DNA of 64,000 bases from contig JAPFFF010000018.1 of the NCBI GenBank assembly GCA_039105265.1, positions 496,001-560,000 on the forward strand, in the 5' to 3' direction. A program made the translations under genes and the position numbers. Shown here piece after piece: positions 46,782 to 55,883 of this stretch. Source of the DNA: Tritrichomonas musculus. Its lineage: Eukaryota; Parabasalia; Tritrichomonadida; Tritrichomonadidae. The notes below the pieces were generated by a model. That model was given only the letters and a program-made list of their open reading frames with translations, was not told the origin of the DNA and made no database searches. Every line of letters begins with the position of its first letter. Positions within the stretch are counted from its first letter, which is position 1.

Positions 46782-48284
46782 ATGTCTCATCGAAAAAATA
46801 TACAACCATATTCATCTATTGATCTTCTAAATACTTTTATAAATAAGTTTCAATGTGGATCACAGCTGGCAAAATCAGACGATGCAAATTTTTTACTTAG
46901 ATATTCAACTGATAATTTTTATAATTTTATTAGTGGATTTTACATATATGGTGGCTATCCTTGGGAAAAAAGTGATGAGCCAAGTCTTCTCTTTTCTTAT
47001 CCTGAAAGCTCTATAATTGCTTCAAAATTTTCATCTTTTTGTTTACCATATGGATTGAATCACACAAGAGTGCGATGCGATCTGCTTTCTAGCGCTTATG
47101 ACCAAAGTCAAATTGATGATTCAGAATTTTTTACTTTGTATTTTCCCGAAAATAGTGAAGCACCATATCTATTTTGTTTGAAATTTAATGCAAACCCTTT
47201 AACAATGCCGACAATATGCCACACATTTACAATTTTCCAACTTCTTGAACATTGCAACGTATATAATATGCCATATTGTGAATTTTGCATAGCAATACAA
47301 TCAAAATACCCCAATTCGCAACTGTTTTCCAAATTTTTGAAATGGATACTGATTAGTGAAATGACATCAAGACTGCAAATTTCCAATGTTTTAGAATCGT
47401 TCTATTCAGGCGATTTAATTACAAATATAATTATATGGCCTGAATCGCATCATAATTCTTTTTTGGACTGCCTGAATTCTTTTTTCTACAGGAATACTCC
47501 ACAAGAATGTGAAAAAATATTAATTGATAAAAAGCCATACCCAATATTTGAATGGGTGGCCCCGAGATGTTTGAATTCATATTATCCAATGGCTTCTCGA
47601 TGCTTAGGCAATATTATAAAATTTCTTGATATTGATAACTTTTGGAAATTATTTTCTTCAATGCTTCTTGAAAGATCAATTATTATATATCATCCCAAGC
47701 CAGAAGTAGTGTGTGATGCTATTATATCACTTCATTTTTTAATTAAACCTTTGGTTTGGGCTTGCAGTACAATATCCATTTTGCCACCAAGTCTTTCCGA
47801 CCTTTTAAATATACCAAATCCAATTATAATGGGTACATCTATGGCTATTGATGAAATCAACTGCGGTTGGATTTTTGTTGATATGAAAAAAAACAGCGTT
47901 TTTACGGATGAAGATATTATTCTTCATCCAAAGAAAGACAAATTTTTAGCTGACTTTTCTAAAAAATATACAGATATTAGTAATAGTTGTAAACCAGATT
48001 CAAGTTCAACCATTGAAATATTAGAAGCTTGCAATAGCTACGTAAAAGAAATTGTAGAATTGCTAAATAAAAGCATCATATCAGATTTTTCAGATCCTTT
48101 AAATGTACAGTCAAAGTTTTATGAAGAAATGTATCTTCAATTCTTTGATATTAATGAAAGAGACTTTTTGCACCATTTTTGTACATCACAAATGGTAATG
48201 CTCCATATTGAGCAACTCTGCAGAAAAAGCTCAGATTATAAAAAAATAGAAACATCATCACCACTCTGCTTTTCGCCTCAATAG
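46782..48284 (+). CDS. DENN-domain protein (Rab exchange factor)
   Basis: A 500-residue DENN-module protein. A uDENN-like start (about 50-150; IYGGYPWEKSDEPSLLFSYP, ASKFSSFCLPYGL, YLFCLKFNA) is followed by cDENN (about 225-370), with FWKLFSSMLLERSIIIYHPK then PEVVCDAIISLHFLIKPLVW. The FSSMLLERSIIIY segment and the later PNPIIMGTSMAID...WIFVDMKKN (the family's PFIVGVH..D..) are the main DENN hallmarks. dDENN probably covers 420-490. DENN proteins load GTP onto Rab GTPases. No membrane span is present. The start is the first ATG, after a 2-kb gene desert. Which Rab is served is unknown. Confidence 0.85.
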   Translation: MSHRKNIQPYSSIDLLNTFINKFQCGSQLAKSDDANFLLRYSTDNFYNFISGFYIYGGYPWEKSDEPSLLFSYPESSIIASKFSSFCLPYGLNHTRVRCDLLSSAYDQSQIDDSEFFTLYFPENSEAPYLFCLKFNANPLTMPTICHTFTIFQLLEHCNVYNMPYCEFCIAIQSKYPNSQLFSKFLKWILISEMTSRLQISNVLESFYSGDLITNIIIWPESHHNSFLDCLNSFFYRNTPQECEKILIDKKPYPIFEWVAPRCLNSYYPMASRCLGNIIKFLDIDNFWKLFSSMLLERSIIIYHPKPEVVCDAIISLHFLIKPLVWACSTISILPPSLSDLLNIPNPIIMGTSMAIDEINCGWIFVDMKKNSVFTDEDIILHPKKDKFLADFSKKYTDISNSCKPDSSSTIEILEACNSYVKEIVELLNKSIISDFSDPLNVQSKFYEEMYLQFFDINERDFLHHFCTSQMVMLHIEQLCRKSSDYKKIETSSPLCFSPQ

Positions 48285-48399
48285 TAATCGTCATCACTAG
48301 TTTAAAAATTGTTATTTAATCTGACATCCCCTGCAGTTTGCAAGTTATTAAGTTCCTTTATATTATCATGTGAATATCTTTACAATATCATCAATTATG

Positions 48400-48421
48400 A
48401 AAAAAAAAAAAAAAAAAAAAA
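48400..48421. repeat. 22-bp poly-A tract
   Basis: A run of 22 A in the 409-bp spacer between the DENN and PCI genes. It lies 273 bp before the PCI ATG. Confidence 0.9.
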
Positions 48422-48636
48422 CAATAATATGTTTTAATCATGTTGAAGTGCTATATTACATTATCTATAGAATTAGATTTTTTTGCAGTGATAAAATATT
48501 TCTCTCTTTTCGTATTTTAACCTCTACACTTTTTATTATTAATTAAATTAAATTTGTGAAGATGTTTTCCATTTTTTTAAATGTAATTTCGAAATTAATG
48601 TATAGAAAAAAAAAAGGCAAAATTTATAGTAAAATT

Positions 48637-48664
48637 TTAACGGTTAAGATCGTCAAGACTTGAC
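48637..48664. promoter_or_regulatory. Two adjacent palindromes before the PCI gene
   Basis: TTAACGGTTAA (48637-48647) is an 11-bp palindrome that contains the Myb-type core TAACNG. GTCAAGACTTGAC (48652-48664) is a perfect 13-bp palindrome. They lie 30-57 bp before the ATG at 48694. Trichomonad promoters are known to use Myb-like factors, so a Myb site is plausible but not shown. Confidence 0.35.
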
Positions 48665-48693
48665 AAAATTTATTTTGCCATTATTTATAATTA

Positions 48694-49857
48694 ATGACTG
48701 AGAGGCAAAGACTTATCACAAAGTACACACAACGCCTTTATATGGCAACCAATGCTCGTTATCAACTTCACTTTTTACGCAATGAAACCGATGAATCAGC
48801 AAAAAGTATGATTTTAGATACTCTCAACAAAATGATAAAAGATACAAACAATGAAACTCTCCAAGCTGCATTAAGCAATGTTTTGAAAAATTCCAAAGCA
48901 GATATTAAGTTTGGACAACATACTAAAAATAAACAAAAAATTCCAAAAGATATGCAAGACGGTCATAGAATGGGCGGATCTAAAGACAAAGATTATAAAC
49001 AAACAGGATCATATCAATACCTATCGTTATACCTAGAAGATGCTCTTAAATCCTTTTCAAAATATATTGAAGAATGCCGTTCTAAAACAGGTACAGTTAG
49101 TTATGCTGATAAAATGTATAAAGAAAGAACCGAAATCAATCTTGTTTTTGGAAATTATGCTGAAGCTCTTTCCCTTTCTCAAAAAGGCAATTTGCCAGAT
49201 ATGGCTTTCGTTGCTGCAATTGCTAAAGGCGATTTTGAAACTGCCAAGCAGTACATAGAGCCAAATCTTCAGACTGTTGTAAGAAACATTCAAGAAAAGC
49301 AATTAATCGCTTCAACGTTTGAAATGATACACTTAATCTCTTTTGTTTTATTTGCAACATCTACATCTACAGAAACACAAAGAATAACAGATCAACTATA
49401 TTCATCAACGAATTATGAGCTTACTGAACTTCGAGCTTGGCGTGACGCTTTTTGCCAAAGAAACTTTGTTGCTGTATTGAAAAATCTATCAGCAATGAAA
49501 AAAGTGTTTGAACTTTCAATTTACACATCACCAGTTATTCAGGAATTATCAAACGCTATTATTCAAAATGTTATTGTTCTTACTCTATTTCCATTAGCCA
49601 GAGCTCAAATCAGTACGTTATGCAATGATTTGGGTCTAAGCGCTCCTGACATTATTTCCTTTATTCAAAAAAGTATTCGACAAAGAAAACTAAATGGAAA
49701 ACTCGATCTTACTAACAATACATATAACAGTAATTTTATTGTAGATAATGAGTACTACCAAACTCGAGATTATTTCAATCAAATTACCGACATTCGCCAA
49801 AAATTCCAACTTAATTTGTGGGTTAAAGAATACAATGCAACAGTGAAAAGGAAGTAA
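48694..49857 (+). CDS. PCI-domain protein (CSN1/Rpn7-like)
   Basis: A 387-residue protein with an N-terminal TPR-like helical region and a C-terminal PCI winged helix. The PCI module runs from about 285 to 350: NVIVLTLFPLARAQISTLCN, LGLSAPDIISFIQKSIRQRK and LNGKLD. That is the usual order of the 'L..LA..LGLS..E.E..I...I....I.GKID' consensus. VVRNIQEKQLIASTFEMIHL before it resembles the helix just before PCI in CSN1 and Rpn7. PCI subunits build the COP9 signalosome, the proteasome lid and eIF3. The family match favours CSN1 or Rpn7, but I cannot separate them. An insert rich in Lys and Gly (about 70-115) interrupts the N-terminal part. Confidence 0.7.
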   Translation: MTERQRLITKYTQRLYMATNARYQLHFLRNETDESAKSMILDTLNKMIKDTNNETLQAALSNVLKNSKADIKFGQHTKNKQKIPKDMQDGHRMGGSKDKDYKQTGSYQYLSLYLEDALKSFSKYIEECRSKTGTVSYADKMYKERTEINLVFGNYAEALSLSQKGNLPDMAFVAAIAKGDFETAKQYIEPNLQTVVRNIQEKQLIASTFEMIHLISFVLFATSTSTETQRITDQLYSSTNYELTELRAWRDAFCQRNFVAVLKNLSAMKKVFELSIYTSPVIQELSNAIIQNVIVLTLFPLARAQISTLCNDLGLSAPDIISFIQKSIRQRKLNGKLDLTNNTYNSNFIVDNEYYQTRDYFNQITDIRQKFQLNLWVKEYNATVKRK

Positions 49858-50950
49858 GTATAAAATGAATAAAAATACAATTACAACATATATTCTTTTG
49901 CTTCTTAATATATATAAAAATTGAATCGTACTCTTCTGTGTTATTAATAATGCAATTTTTCTCTTATTCGTTTTGGTAGATTGGGATAATGACACTTTTC
50001 GAAACGTTTTGCGGCTAATATTTGCTTTTTATAACGTAAATTATATTTTATTTATATTTCCTAATATTTAAAATCGTGATAACTTGTTGAATATATATAT
50101 ATATCTGTAAATAAAATTTGAATATAATATTCATTATCATTTATAATAACATTTATAAATATTTAAAATGAAATTTATTAATTACAAATAAGATATTATA
50201 TTATACAAATTTTAAAATGAAAATCTGGTCATTTAAAAAAAAACCTATATCTTATAAAATTTTTAACAAAAAAACTTATAAATGCTAATAATAAATATAA
50301 TATATATAGAATGAATATTTACACCCAAAAATAAATCATGAATCTATTTATTTTAAGAGCTTTAAATGTTTTAAATCTGGCCCATGCTAGCTTTAAAGTT
50401 TTTTTTTTTTTTTTTTTTTTTTTATGTTGCATTACTATTAATATTCTTAGCAAATAATAAAATTATACCTGAATTCATTTCTTTCAACGGAAAATATTAT
50501 CAAATTCAACAAATTCTGAAAAATTGAATGTCTTTCAAATAAACCTTTCAAGAAAATAAAGAATAAAAGTCATTTTCTATATTTTACTGAAAAATATTCC
50601 AATATTTCCATTGTATATTGTTTCTCTACATTGTTATAAATGCTAATCATGAAATATTTCTTTCGTAAGCAAGTATTAAATCGGAAAATATATTATAAAT
50701 GAAATAAAAAACCTTTATTTGAAAAAAATTGAGAAATATTTGTTCAGAACAGATATTTTTTATTCAAATGAACAGTACATATTTTTGGAGCAAAAAAAAT
50801 CAGTCTATATACAATTTATATTTTTAAGATATAATACTAATTTAACAATAAAGTGATATGATATAAATTCAATAGGAATTCTCATTGGTTAAAAATTGGC
50901 CTGTTTTGTCACATCTGAAACTGTTTTTTATATCTAGCCAAAATTTGAAA
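49858..50950. repeat. 1.1-kb AT-rich spacer with 25-bp poly-T tract
   Basis: No gene. A run of 25 T lies at 50399-50423. A short mixed-composition piece (GGCCCATGCTAGC) precedes it at about 50379. An in-frame TTG at 50885 lengthens the next frame, but the annotated start is the ATG at 50951. Confidence 0.6.
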
Positions 50951-52150
50951 ATGTCCGCGCCACACAAGATCTGGTATGCTCCAAATCAAAAACAGGCTTA
51001 CAATGAAGAAGAAATAGAAGCAGTTAAACAATGTCTTGAAGATGGATGGCTTGCTCCAGGACCAAGAACACACGAATTTGAAAAACAGTGTGCTGACATT
51101 TTTGGAAAAAAATTTGGTCTTTTTGTTAACTCAGGAAGTTCTGCAAATATGCTTGCTTATATTGTGGCAGGAATTGGTCCAAATGTTGAAGTAATTACAC
51201 CAGCATGCACATTTTCGACAACTGTTGCACCTTTAGTTCAACTTGGAGCAATTGTTAAATTTTGTGATGTTGCTCCAAATTGTTACGTTCCAAAAGTTGA
51301 CCAAGTTTTATCGCGTTTATCAGATAATACCAAAGTTATTGTATTACCAAACCTTTTGGGAAATAAGCCAGATTGGGTTGAACTGAAAAACAGACTTGTT
51401 AAATTAGGGAGAAATGATATACTTTTGATAGAAGATTCATGCGATACAATGACTAAAACAGAAATCACAGATATTTCTACTTGCTCCTTTTATGCAAGCC
51501 ATATAATTACTGCAGGAGGAGGAGGCGGAATTGTTATGTTTAATGACCCTTCTTTGCATAGTCGCGCCCTCTGCATTCGTGATTGGGGAAGAGCAGGATC
51601 AAATTCAGAAGAATTTGCCGAAAGATTTAGTCGTGAGATCATTAAGGGAGTTGAATATGATTGGAAGTTCACCTATTGCGAGTTTGGATACAATTTTAAA
51701 TCTTCTGAGATGAATGCTGCATTCGGACTTGTTCAATTAAAAAAGCTTCCAAAATTCACTCAAATACGATCAAATCTTTTTAAGCGATATATTGAAACTT
51801 TGAAGAAGAACGAATATTCATCAAAATATTTCAAATTCCCAGAATTTTTGGTAAATGAACAGATTGTATGGCTAGCACTTGCACTTGCTTGCCCCCACAG
51901 AACCGAGCTTTTGCAATATCTTGAATCAAATCAAGTACAAACTCGAGTTACAATGGCAGGAAATATATTAAGGCATCCAATTTATCAAAAACAATTTCCA
52001 GAAGAAGCTAGCTTATCTTATCCTGTTAGTGATCAGGTAATGAGAGAAGGATTTCTTATTGGCTGTCACCATGGACTTACAGAAGATGATGTTGATAAAG
52101 TGTGCTCACTTTTAATTGATTTTGCTAAAAAACATTTAGAAAAAGCATAA
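50951..52150 (+). CDS. DegT/DnrJ/EryC1/StrS-family PLP enzyme with active-site His (3-dehydrase-like)
   Basis: From the ATG at 50951 the protein has 399 residues. It has the family landmarks: WLAPGPRTHEFEKQCADIFG, VNSGSSANMLA, ITPACTFSTT, the PLP-binding LLIEDSCDTM, and the region CSFYASHIITAGGGGGIVM. In aminotransferases of the family, SFxxxK supplies the PLP lysine. Here that position is H184. A His there is known in ColD, RfbH and the E1 dehydrases, which remove the sugar 3-hydroxyl from nucleotide sugars. So this is predicted to be a PLP-dependent sugar 3-dehydratase-like enzyme, not an aminotransferase. The second His of the ColD motif is Ile. The family is mainly bacterial, so lateral transfer is likely. 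No partner sugar genes are nearby. Confidence 0.8.
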   Translation: MSAPHKIWYAPNQKQAYNEEEIEAVKQCLEDGWLAPGPRTHEFEKQCADIFGKKFGLFVNSGSSANMLAYIVAGIGPNVEVITPACTFSTTVAPLVQLGAIVKFCDVAPNCYVPKVDQVLSRLSDNTKVIVLPNLLGNKPDWVELKNRLVKLGRNDILLIEDSCDTMTKTEITDISTCSFYASHIITAGGGGGIVMFNDPSLHSRALCIRDWGRAGSNSEEFAERFSREIIKGVEYDWKFTYCEFGYNFKSSEMNAAFGLVQLKKLPKFTQIRSNLFKRYIETLKKNEYSSKYFKFPEFLVNEQIVWLALALACPHRTELLQYLESNQVQTRVTMAGNILRHPIYQKQFPEEASLSYPVSDQVMREGFLIGCHHGLTEDDVDKVCSLLIDFAKKHLEKA

Positions 52151-52441
52151 AGTGAATAAATTGAAAGAATATATTACTTTTTTAATTTTTTTAAAAAAAA
52201 AAATCAAATTATTAGCATGCAAAAAAAGTATTTTTACAAGTGTATAGCTTCAATCGAAATTTATTAAACAAATTTAAGATCATTTAAAGGTTAGAAAATA
52301 TTTATTAATACTTCCATCACGAATGATTGTGCATTTATCAATAAAAATCAAACTGCAAAACTGAAATGTTATTGGTGAATTTGTAACAAATTATATGCTT
52401 GTGTGGAAAAATGGCTAGTAATGAAAAACAAGAAATATGTT

Positions 52442-53164
52442 CTATGCTGATCCAGGTGTATATACGAATCTGTTTGAATCATTAGCATTCTTGACTTTTT
52501 TCTTATTGCCTTTATTTGTCGTTGGCTTTGGGCGTTGACTGTTATTTTCTTCTTTTTGAGTTGTTTCACTTGGAAGATTTGATTGTTGTTGTGGTGGTGG
52601 TGGCGGTTGCTGTTGATTTTGCCGACTTAAAAATGTAGGACGTCGTTCTATTTCAAAAAGAATATCTGAAGGCGAAATATTTGAAGTATCATTTGCTTCT
52701 GAGTTACTGTTCTGGGTATAATTTTGAGGAGTGATGGTCAATGAATCAGATATAATAGCAATTCTTTCATTATTTAATATTTCTAAAGTGAAAAATTGAG
52801 AAAATTGAGAAATAAGGTTATCTTTTTCACTTTTAACAATTTTACCAATAACTACAATATTAAAATAATTTATTCCATTTTCATTTTCAGGGAATAATGG
52901 AAGAGGATTGAAAGTATAATTTTGAATTATAAGTTTTTCATGGCCTTTAAGGTTGGGCACCAGAACTTGCTTTGCTTCATTAACATTTGTTGGCTTACCA
53001 GAGGGTAAAGATTGACGATAAATTTGTGCTTTTTCTGGATCATAAAACTTAATAACACTTCTGAAATCATAAACAGAGGCTGTATAATATGCAACAACGA
53101 ATTCTGCAGTTAAATCAGGAAGATTTGGTATTGAATCCATAATTGTAAAAATATGGCCAGCCAT
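52442..53164 (-). CDS. NTF2-like domain protein (G3BP/Rasputin-like)
   Basis: About 240 residues from the ATG at 53164. An NTF2-like domain covers the first 150 or so: FVVAYYTASVYDFRSVIKFY near the start, as in G3BP, then VVIGKIVKSEKDNLISQFSQ and FTLEILNNERIAIISDSL. The rest is low complexity: Gln/Pro-rich, then Lys/Asn-rich, ending in RFVYTPGSA. G3BP proteins bind RNA and organise stress granules through NTF2-domain dimers, and they also have an RGG/RRM tail that is missing here. A longer frame from 53215 adds a Phe-run N-terminus encoded by an A tract and is less likely. MDSIPNLPDL at 53140 is another possible start. Confidence 0.7.
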   Translation of the reverse strand: MAGHIFTIMDSIPNLPDLTAEFVVAYYTASVYDFRSVIKFYDPEKAQIYRQSLPSGKPTNVNEAKQVLVPNLKGHEKLIIQNYTFNPLPLFPENENGINYFNIVVIGKIVKSEKDNLISQFSQFFTLEILNNERIAIISDSLTITPQNYTQNSNSEANDTSNISPSDILFEIERRPTFLSRQNQQQPPPPPQQQSNLPSETTQKEENNSQRPKPTTNKGNKKKVKNANDSNRFVYTPGSA

Positions 53165-53318
53165 ATAAACACTCAAAAAAAAAAAAAACTTAGAAATGAC
53201 ATTAGACAATGACATTAGACAATAAAGTTAAGCATTAGCTAATATTCATTTAGATGAATAAAATACGATTTTTTTATTAATTTATATAGATATAAATAAA
53301 ATATTAAAATAACATAAT

Positions 53319-55793
53319 TTACCCAAAAATAGGATTAATTTCGCCTGTTTCAGTTATAGGCTGGCTTCCGAACAAGTAAAAAATCTGTACTTTCATCATT
53401 AATGGCTTATCTGTTTGAGTTGCAACCATTAATTGTTGGAAAATTGGCTGACCGCCAATTGGCTCAAGAGTTTTTGATGATGGAGGCTGAGACTGAAGAT
53501 ACCATCCAACAGGTACCCCGAATTTTATCTGGAAATTATTTAATGGAACTTTTCCTAGGTTAAAAACAGAAACTCTCAAGGCAATTTGTTTCTGATTTGC
53601 TGGATTCTTTCTAATTTCAAAATACATCACATAATCAGGTTTTCGTAATCCTTCAATTGCTCCTTTTGGAGGTTGAATCTTAACGTTTGATATATCATTA
53701 TTATTCGGCTTGTTAATATTATCATTGTTATTTGAATTAGACAAATCCAATGATAAAAGATCATTTGCAGTTGATTCTGCATTAGATTGTTTTTCATTGT
53801 TAGAATTAACTAGCAAATCTGTACTTTGAGGTTGAGAAAGATCAATATCGATTAGCAAATCATCTTCTTCTTTGTTAGTTCTGTTATTGTTATCGTTATT
53901 ATTATTATTATTATCGTTATCGTTAATAATAAGTTTTGATGCATCATTTTCATTAGATATAACCAAAGGAGCAAGGACATCATTTAATATTTCTGTTTCT
54001 TTCATTAATCTTTCGATTTCTCCTGCTCTTTGTTGAACATCCAAATTATTTGATTTGTTTAGAGTTTTCATAAAATCGCATATTTCATCTGTTTTACCAA
54101 ACCTTGATGCAAGTTTAGCAAGAGCTGTAATAATATATCCTTTCGTCAATGGAATAGTTTGTGGCATATTTACGATCTTCTTCATTAATTCGAATGTTGA
54201 CATTTCATCTGTATCCATTGTTTCAGCGGAATTAGAATTGAGGTTTTCATTATTGTTTGAATCATTATACATATATTCGCCAATAATGTAGCTTCCAACT
54301 TGAACAAGTGTTTGATTTTCAGGTTCTTCTGCAAGGGATCCTGAAAAGAGAGCTACTGCATGTGCTTGAAGTTCAGGATGATTAGTGATAAGTCGGACAA
54401 AGCTAGTAATGATATCAGATCCAACATAATTACCATTTTCTATGAGAATTCGATGAACAATGTTAAAATTCCACTGCACAGTTGGAGCAAATCGTTGAAT
54501 AGCTGTAAAAATTTTAGCAACAAGTTCTACTCGGAAAAAAGAATCAGATAATCGTACATAATCTAAAACTTCGGGAATGAGGGTATCAACATTTTTTTCG
54601 TCTACTAGAGCCGAAACGACATCAAGAGCTCTTCTTCGAATTGAAGGATCTCTGTGATTCAAACAACGAACAACTTGCGTTTTGTATCTTTGAAGAGCAA
54701 TATTATCGCCAGAAGTTCGACCAATAATTTCATTACCTTGATAAAGAACTCGTGAAAAGCATGAAAGAGCTGAATAAAGGACATTTGCCTCTTTGAATTG
54801 AAACAAACGCCCAACTTGAGAAAATGCTAATCCTCTTAAAGAAGATTTTTTTGCAACTGCTACGATTGTTTCCACTGCTTGGAATAAAAGAGAACGACCA
54901 GTATTGCGTCTGAAATCCGAGCCAGTAGTAATCATTTCGAGAACATCATCTAATTCGTCACTTTGTTTATTTAAAAGAATTAGAATCTTCATTAAACGAA
55001 TTTGTAAGAAAGGATCATTGAAAACAGTAAATGTAAATTCACGTGATGGTTTTGATTGAGCAATTTGCTTAAGAATTTTAGTAAAAGCTGGCGCATATCG
55101 TTGCCATGATGTAGCAAATGATGAATCAGCCTGTATGATATGAGCCATTAAATTGACGCCAGCAATAACGACTCCATGTGATCCATGCTTGAGTAATTTT
55201 TGAGCGCTTTGCTTGAAATTTTCAGCAAGGTCTGGAATTTTTTCAATAATTCTAACTGCTGCCATAGCAGCGCGCTTCATTAACATTGGATTTCCATTGT
55301 GAGAAGACTTTGAAGACGAGCTGAAAGAAGAAATATGAGGTTGTGTTGATGATTGTGAAATAATTTTTTGAACTTCTGTAGAAACAGACTGGCACATTTC
55401 CGTTGATCCAATATTCGCAAGTAGTCCTAAAGCAAGACACTGAATACGAAAATCAGAAGTATTCTGGAGATCTTTTAAAATAGTATGAGTAATGAGCACT
55501 GCTATTTCCGATGATTCATCAAGAATAACAGAAGCTGCCATATAACCAATTCGTTTATAAGAAAATAAATCGTGTGACATTAATGTAAGCACTTCCATTT
55601 GACCATACGCAACATTTTCACCTATAGTACTTAAAAAAACTAGCTTTGCGACAATCCTTGGTCGCAAAGTAGGATCACATTCGCGAATATATGAACGCAT
55701 ATCAGCCTGCTCTGATGCGACGAGAAACCTCTCATGCTCAATACTATCTGATAATCTGAGTGATGCAATGAAATCTGTTAATGGCTGTGTCAT
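53319..55793 (-). CDS. AP1G: AP-1 clathrin adaptor subunit gamma
   Basis: An 824-residue large adaptin. The head (1 to about 570) is an adaptin-N alpha-solenoid that starts LTDFIASLRLSDSIEHERFL. It continues with the YGQMEVLTLMSHDLFSYKRI block. The hinge (about 580-700) is Asn/Asp-rich with clathrin-box-like LLIDIDL and LLSLDL. The C-terminal ear (about 705-824) has MYFEIRKNPANQKQIALRVS, IKFGVPVGWYLQ and KVQIFYLFG, as in the gamma-adaptin ear. AP-1 sorts cargo between the trans-Golgi and endosomes. The head sequence favours gamma over alpha. The gene shares a 90-bp divergent promoter with the polymerase alpha homologue. Poly-Asn encoded by ATT/GTT repeats makes the hinge slippage-prone. Confidence 0.85.
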   Translation of the reverse strand: MTQPLTDFIASLRLSDSIEHERFLVASEQADMRSYIRECDPTLRPRIVAKLVFLSTIGENVAYGQMEVLTLMSHDLFSYKRIGYMAASVILDESSEIAVLITHTILKDLQNTSDFRIQCLALGLLANIGSTEMCQSVSTEVQKIISQSSTQPHISSFSSSSKSSHNGNPMLMKRAAMAAVRIIEKIPDLAENFKQSAQKLLKHGSHGVVIAGVNLMAHIIQADSSFATSWQRYAPAFTKILKQIAQSKPSREFTFTVFNDPFLQIRLMKILILLNKQSDELDDVLEMITTGSDFRRNTGRSLLFQAVETIVAVAKKSSLRGLAFSQVGRLFQFKEANVLYSALSCFSRVLYQGNEIIGRTSGDNIALQRYKTQVVRCLNHRDPSIRRRALDVVSALVDEKNVDTLIPEVLDYVRLSDSFFRVELVAKIFTAIQRFAPTVQWNFNIVHRILIENGNYVGSDIITSFVRLITNHPELQAHAVALFSGSLAEEPENQTLVQVGSYIIGEYMYNDSNNNENLNSNSAETMDTDEMSTFELMKKIVNMPQTIPLTKGYIITALAKLASRFGKTDEICDFMKTLNKSNNLDVQQRAGEIERLMKETEILNDVLAPLVISNENDASKLIINDNDNNNNNNDNNNRTNKEEDDLLIDIDLSQPQSTDLLVNSNNEKQSNAESTANDLLSLDLSNSNNNDNINKPNNNDISNVKIQPPKGAIEGLRKPDYVMYFEIRKNPANQKQIALRVSVFNLGKVPLNNFQIKFGVPVGWYLQSQPPSSKTLEPIGGQPIFQQLMVATQTDKPLMMKVQIFYLFGSQPITETGEINPIFG

Positions 55794-55833
55794 TAAAAAA
55801 AAAATCGAATTTGGAGAGTATTTGAAATTTTCT

Positions 55834-55852
55834 TGGTCAATTTATTTGACCA
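55834..55852. promoter_or_regulatory. TGGTCAA-N5-TTGACCA dyad in a 90-bp divergent promoter
   Basis: TGGTCAA (55834-55840) and TTGACCA (55846-55852) are perfect 7-bp inverted arms around TTTAT. They lie in the middle of the only 90 bp between the ATGs of AP-1 gamma (minus) and the polymerase alpha homologue (plus). The two C/G pairs per arm in A/T-rich DNA make chance less likely than for the other dyads here. A site for a homodimeric factor controlling both genes is proposed. Confidence 0.45.
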
Positions 55853-55883
55853 GTACGATATGAAATGAAAATTATAACTTTGT

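Noticed and set aside
50885-50950. N-terminal extension of the DegT gene
   Set aside because: It would need a TTG start; the ATG at 50951 gives the family N-terminus.
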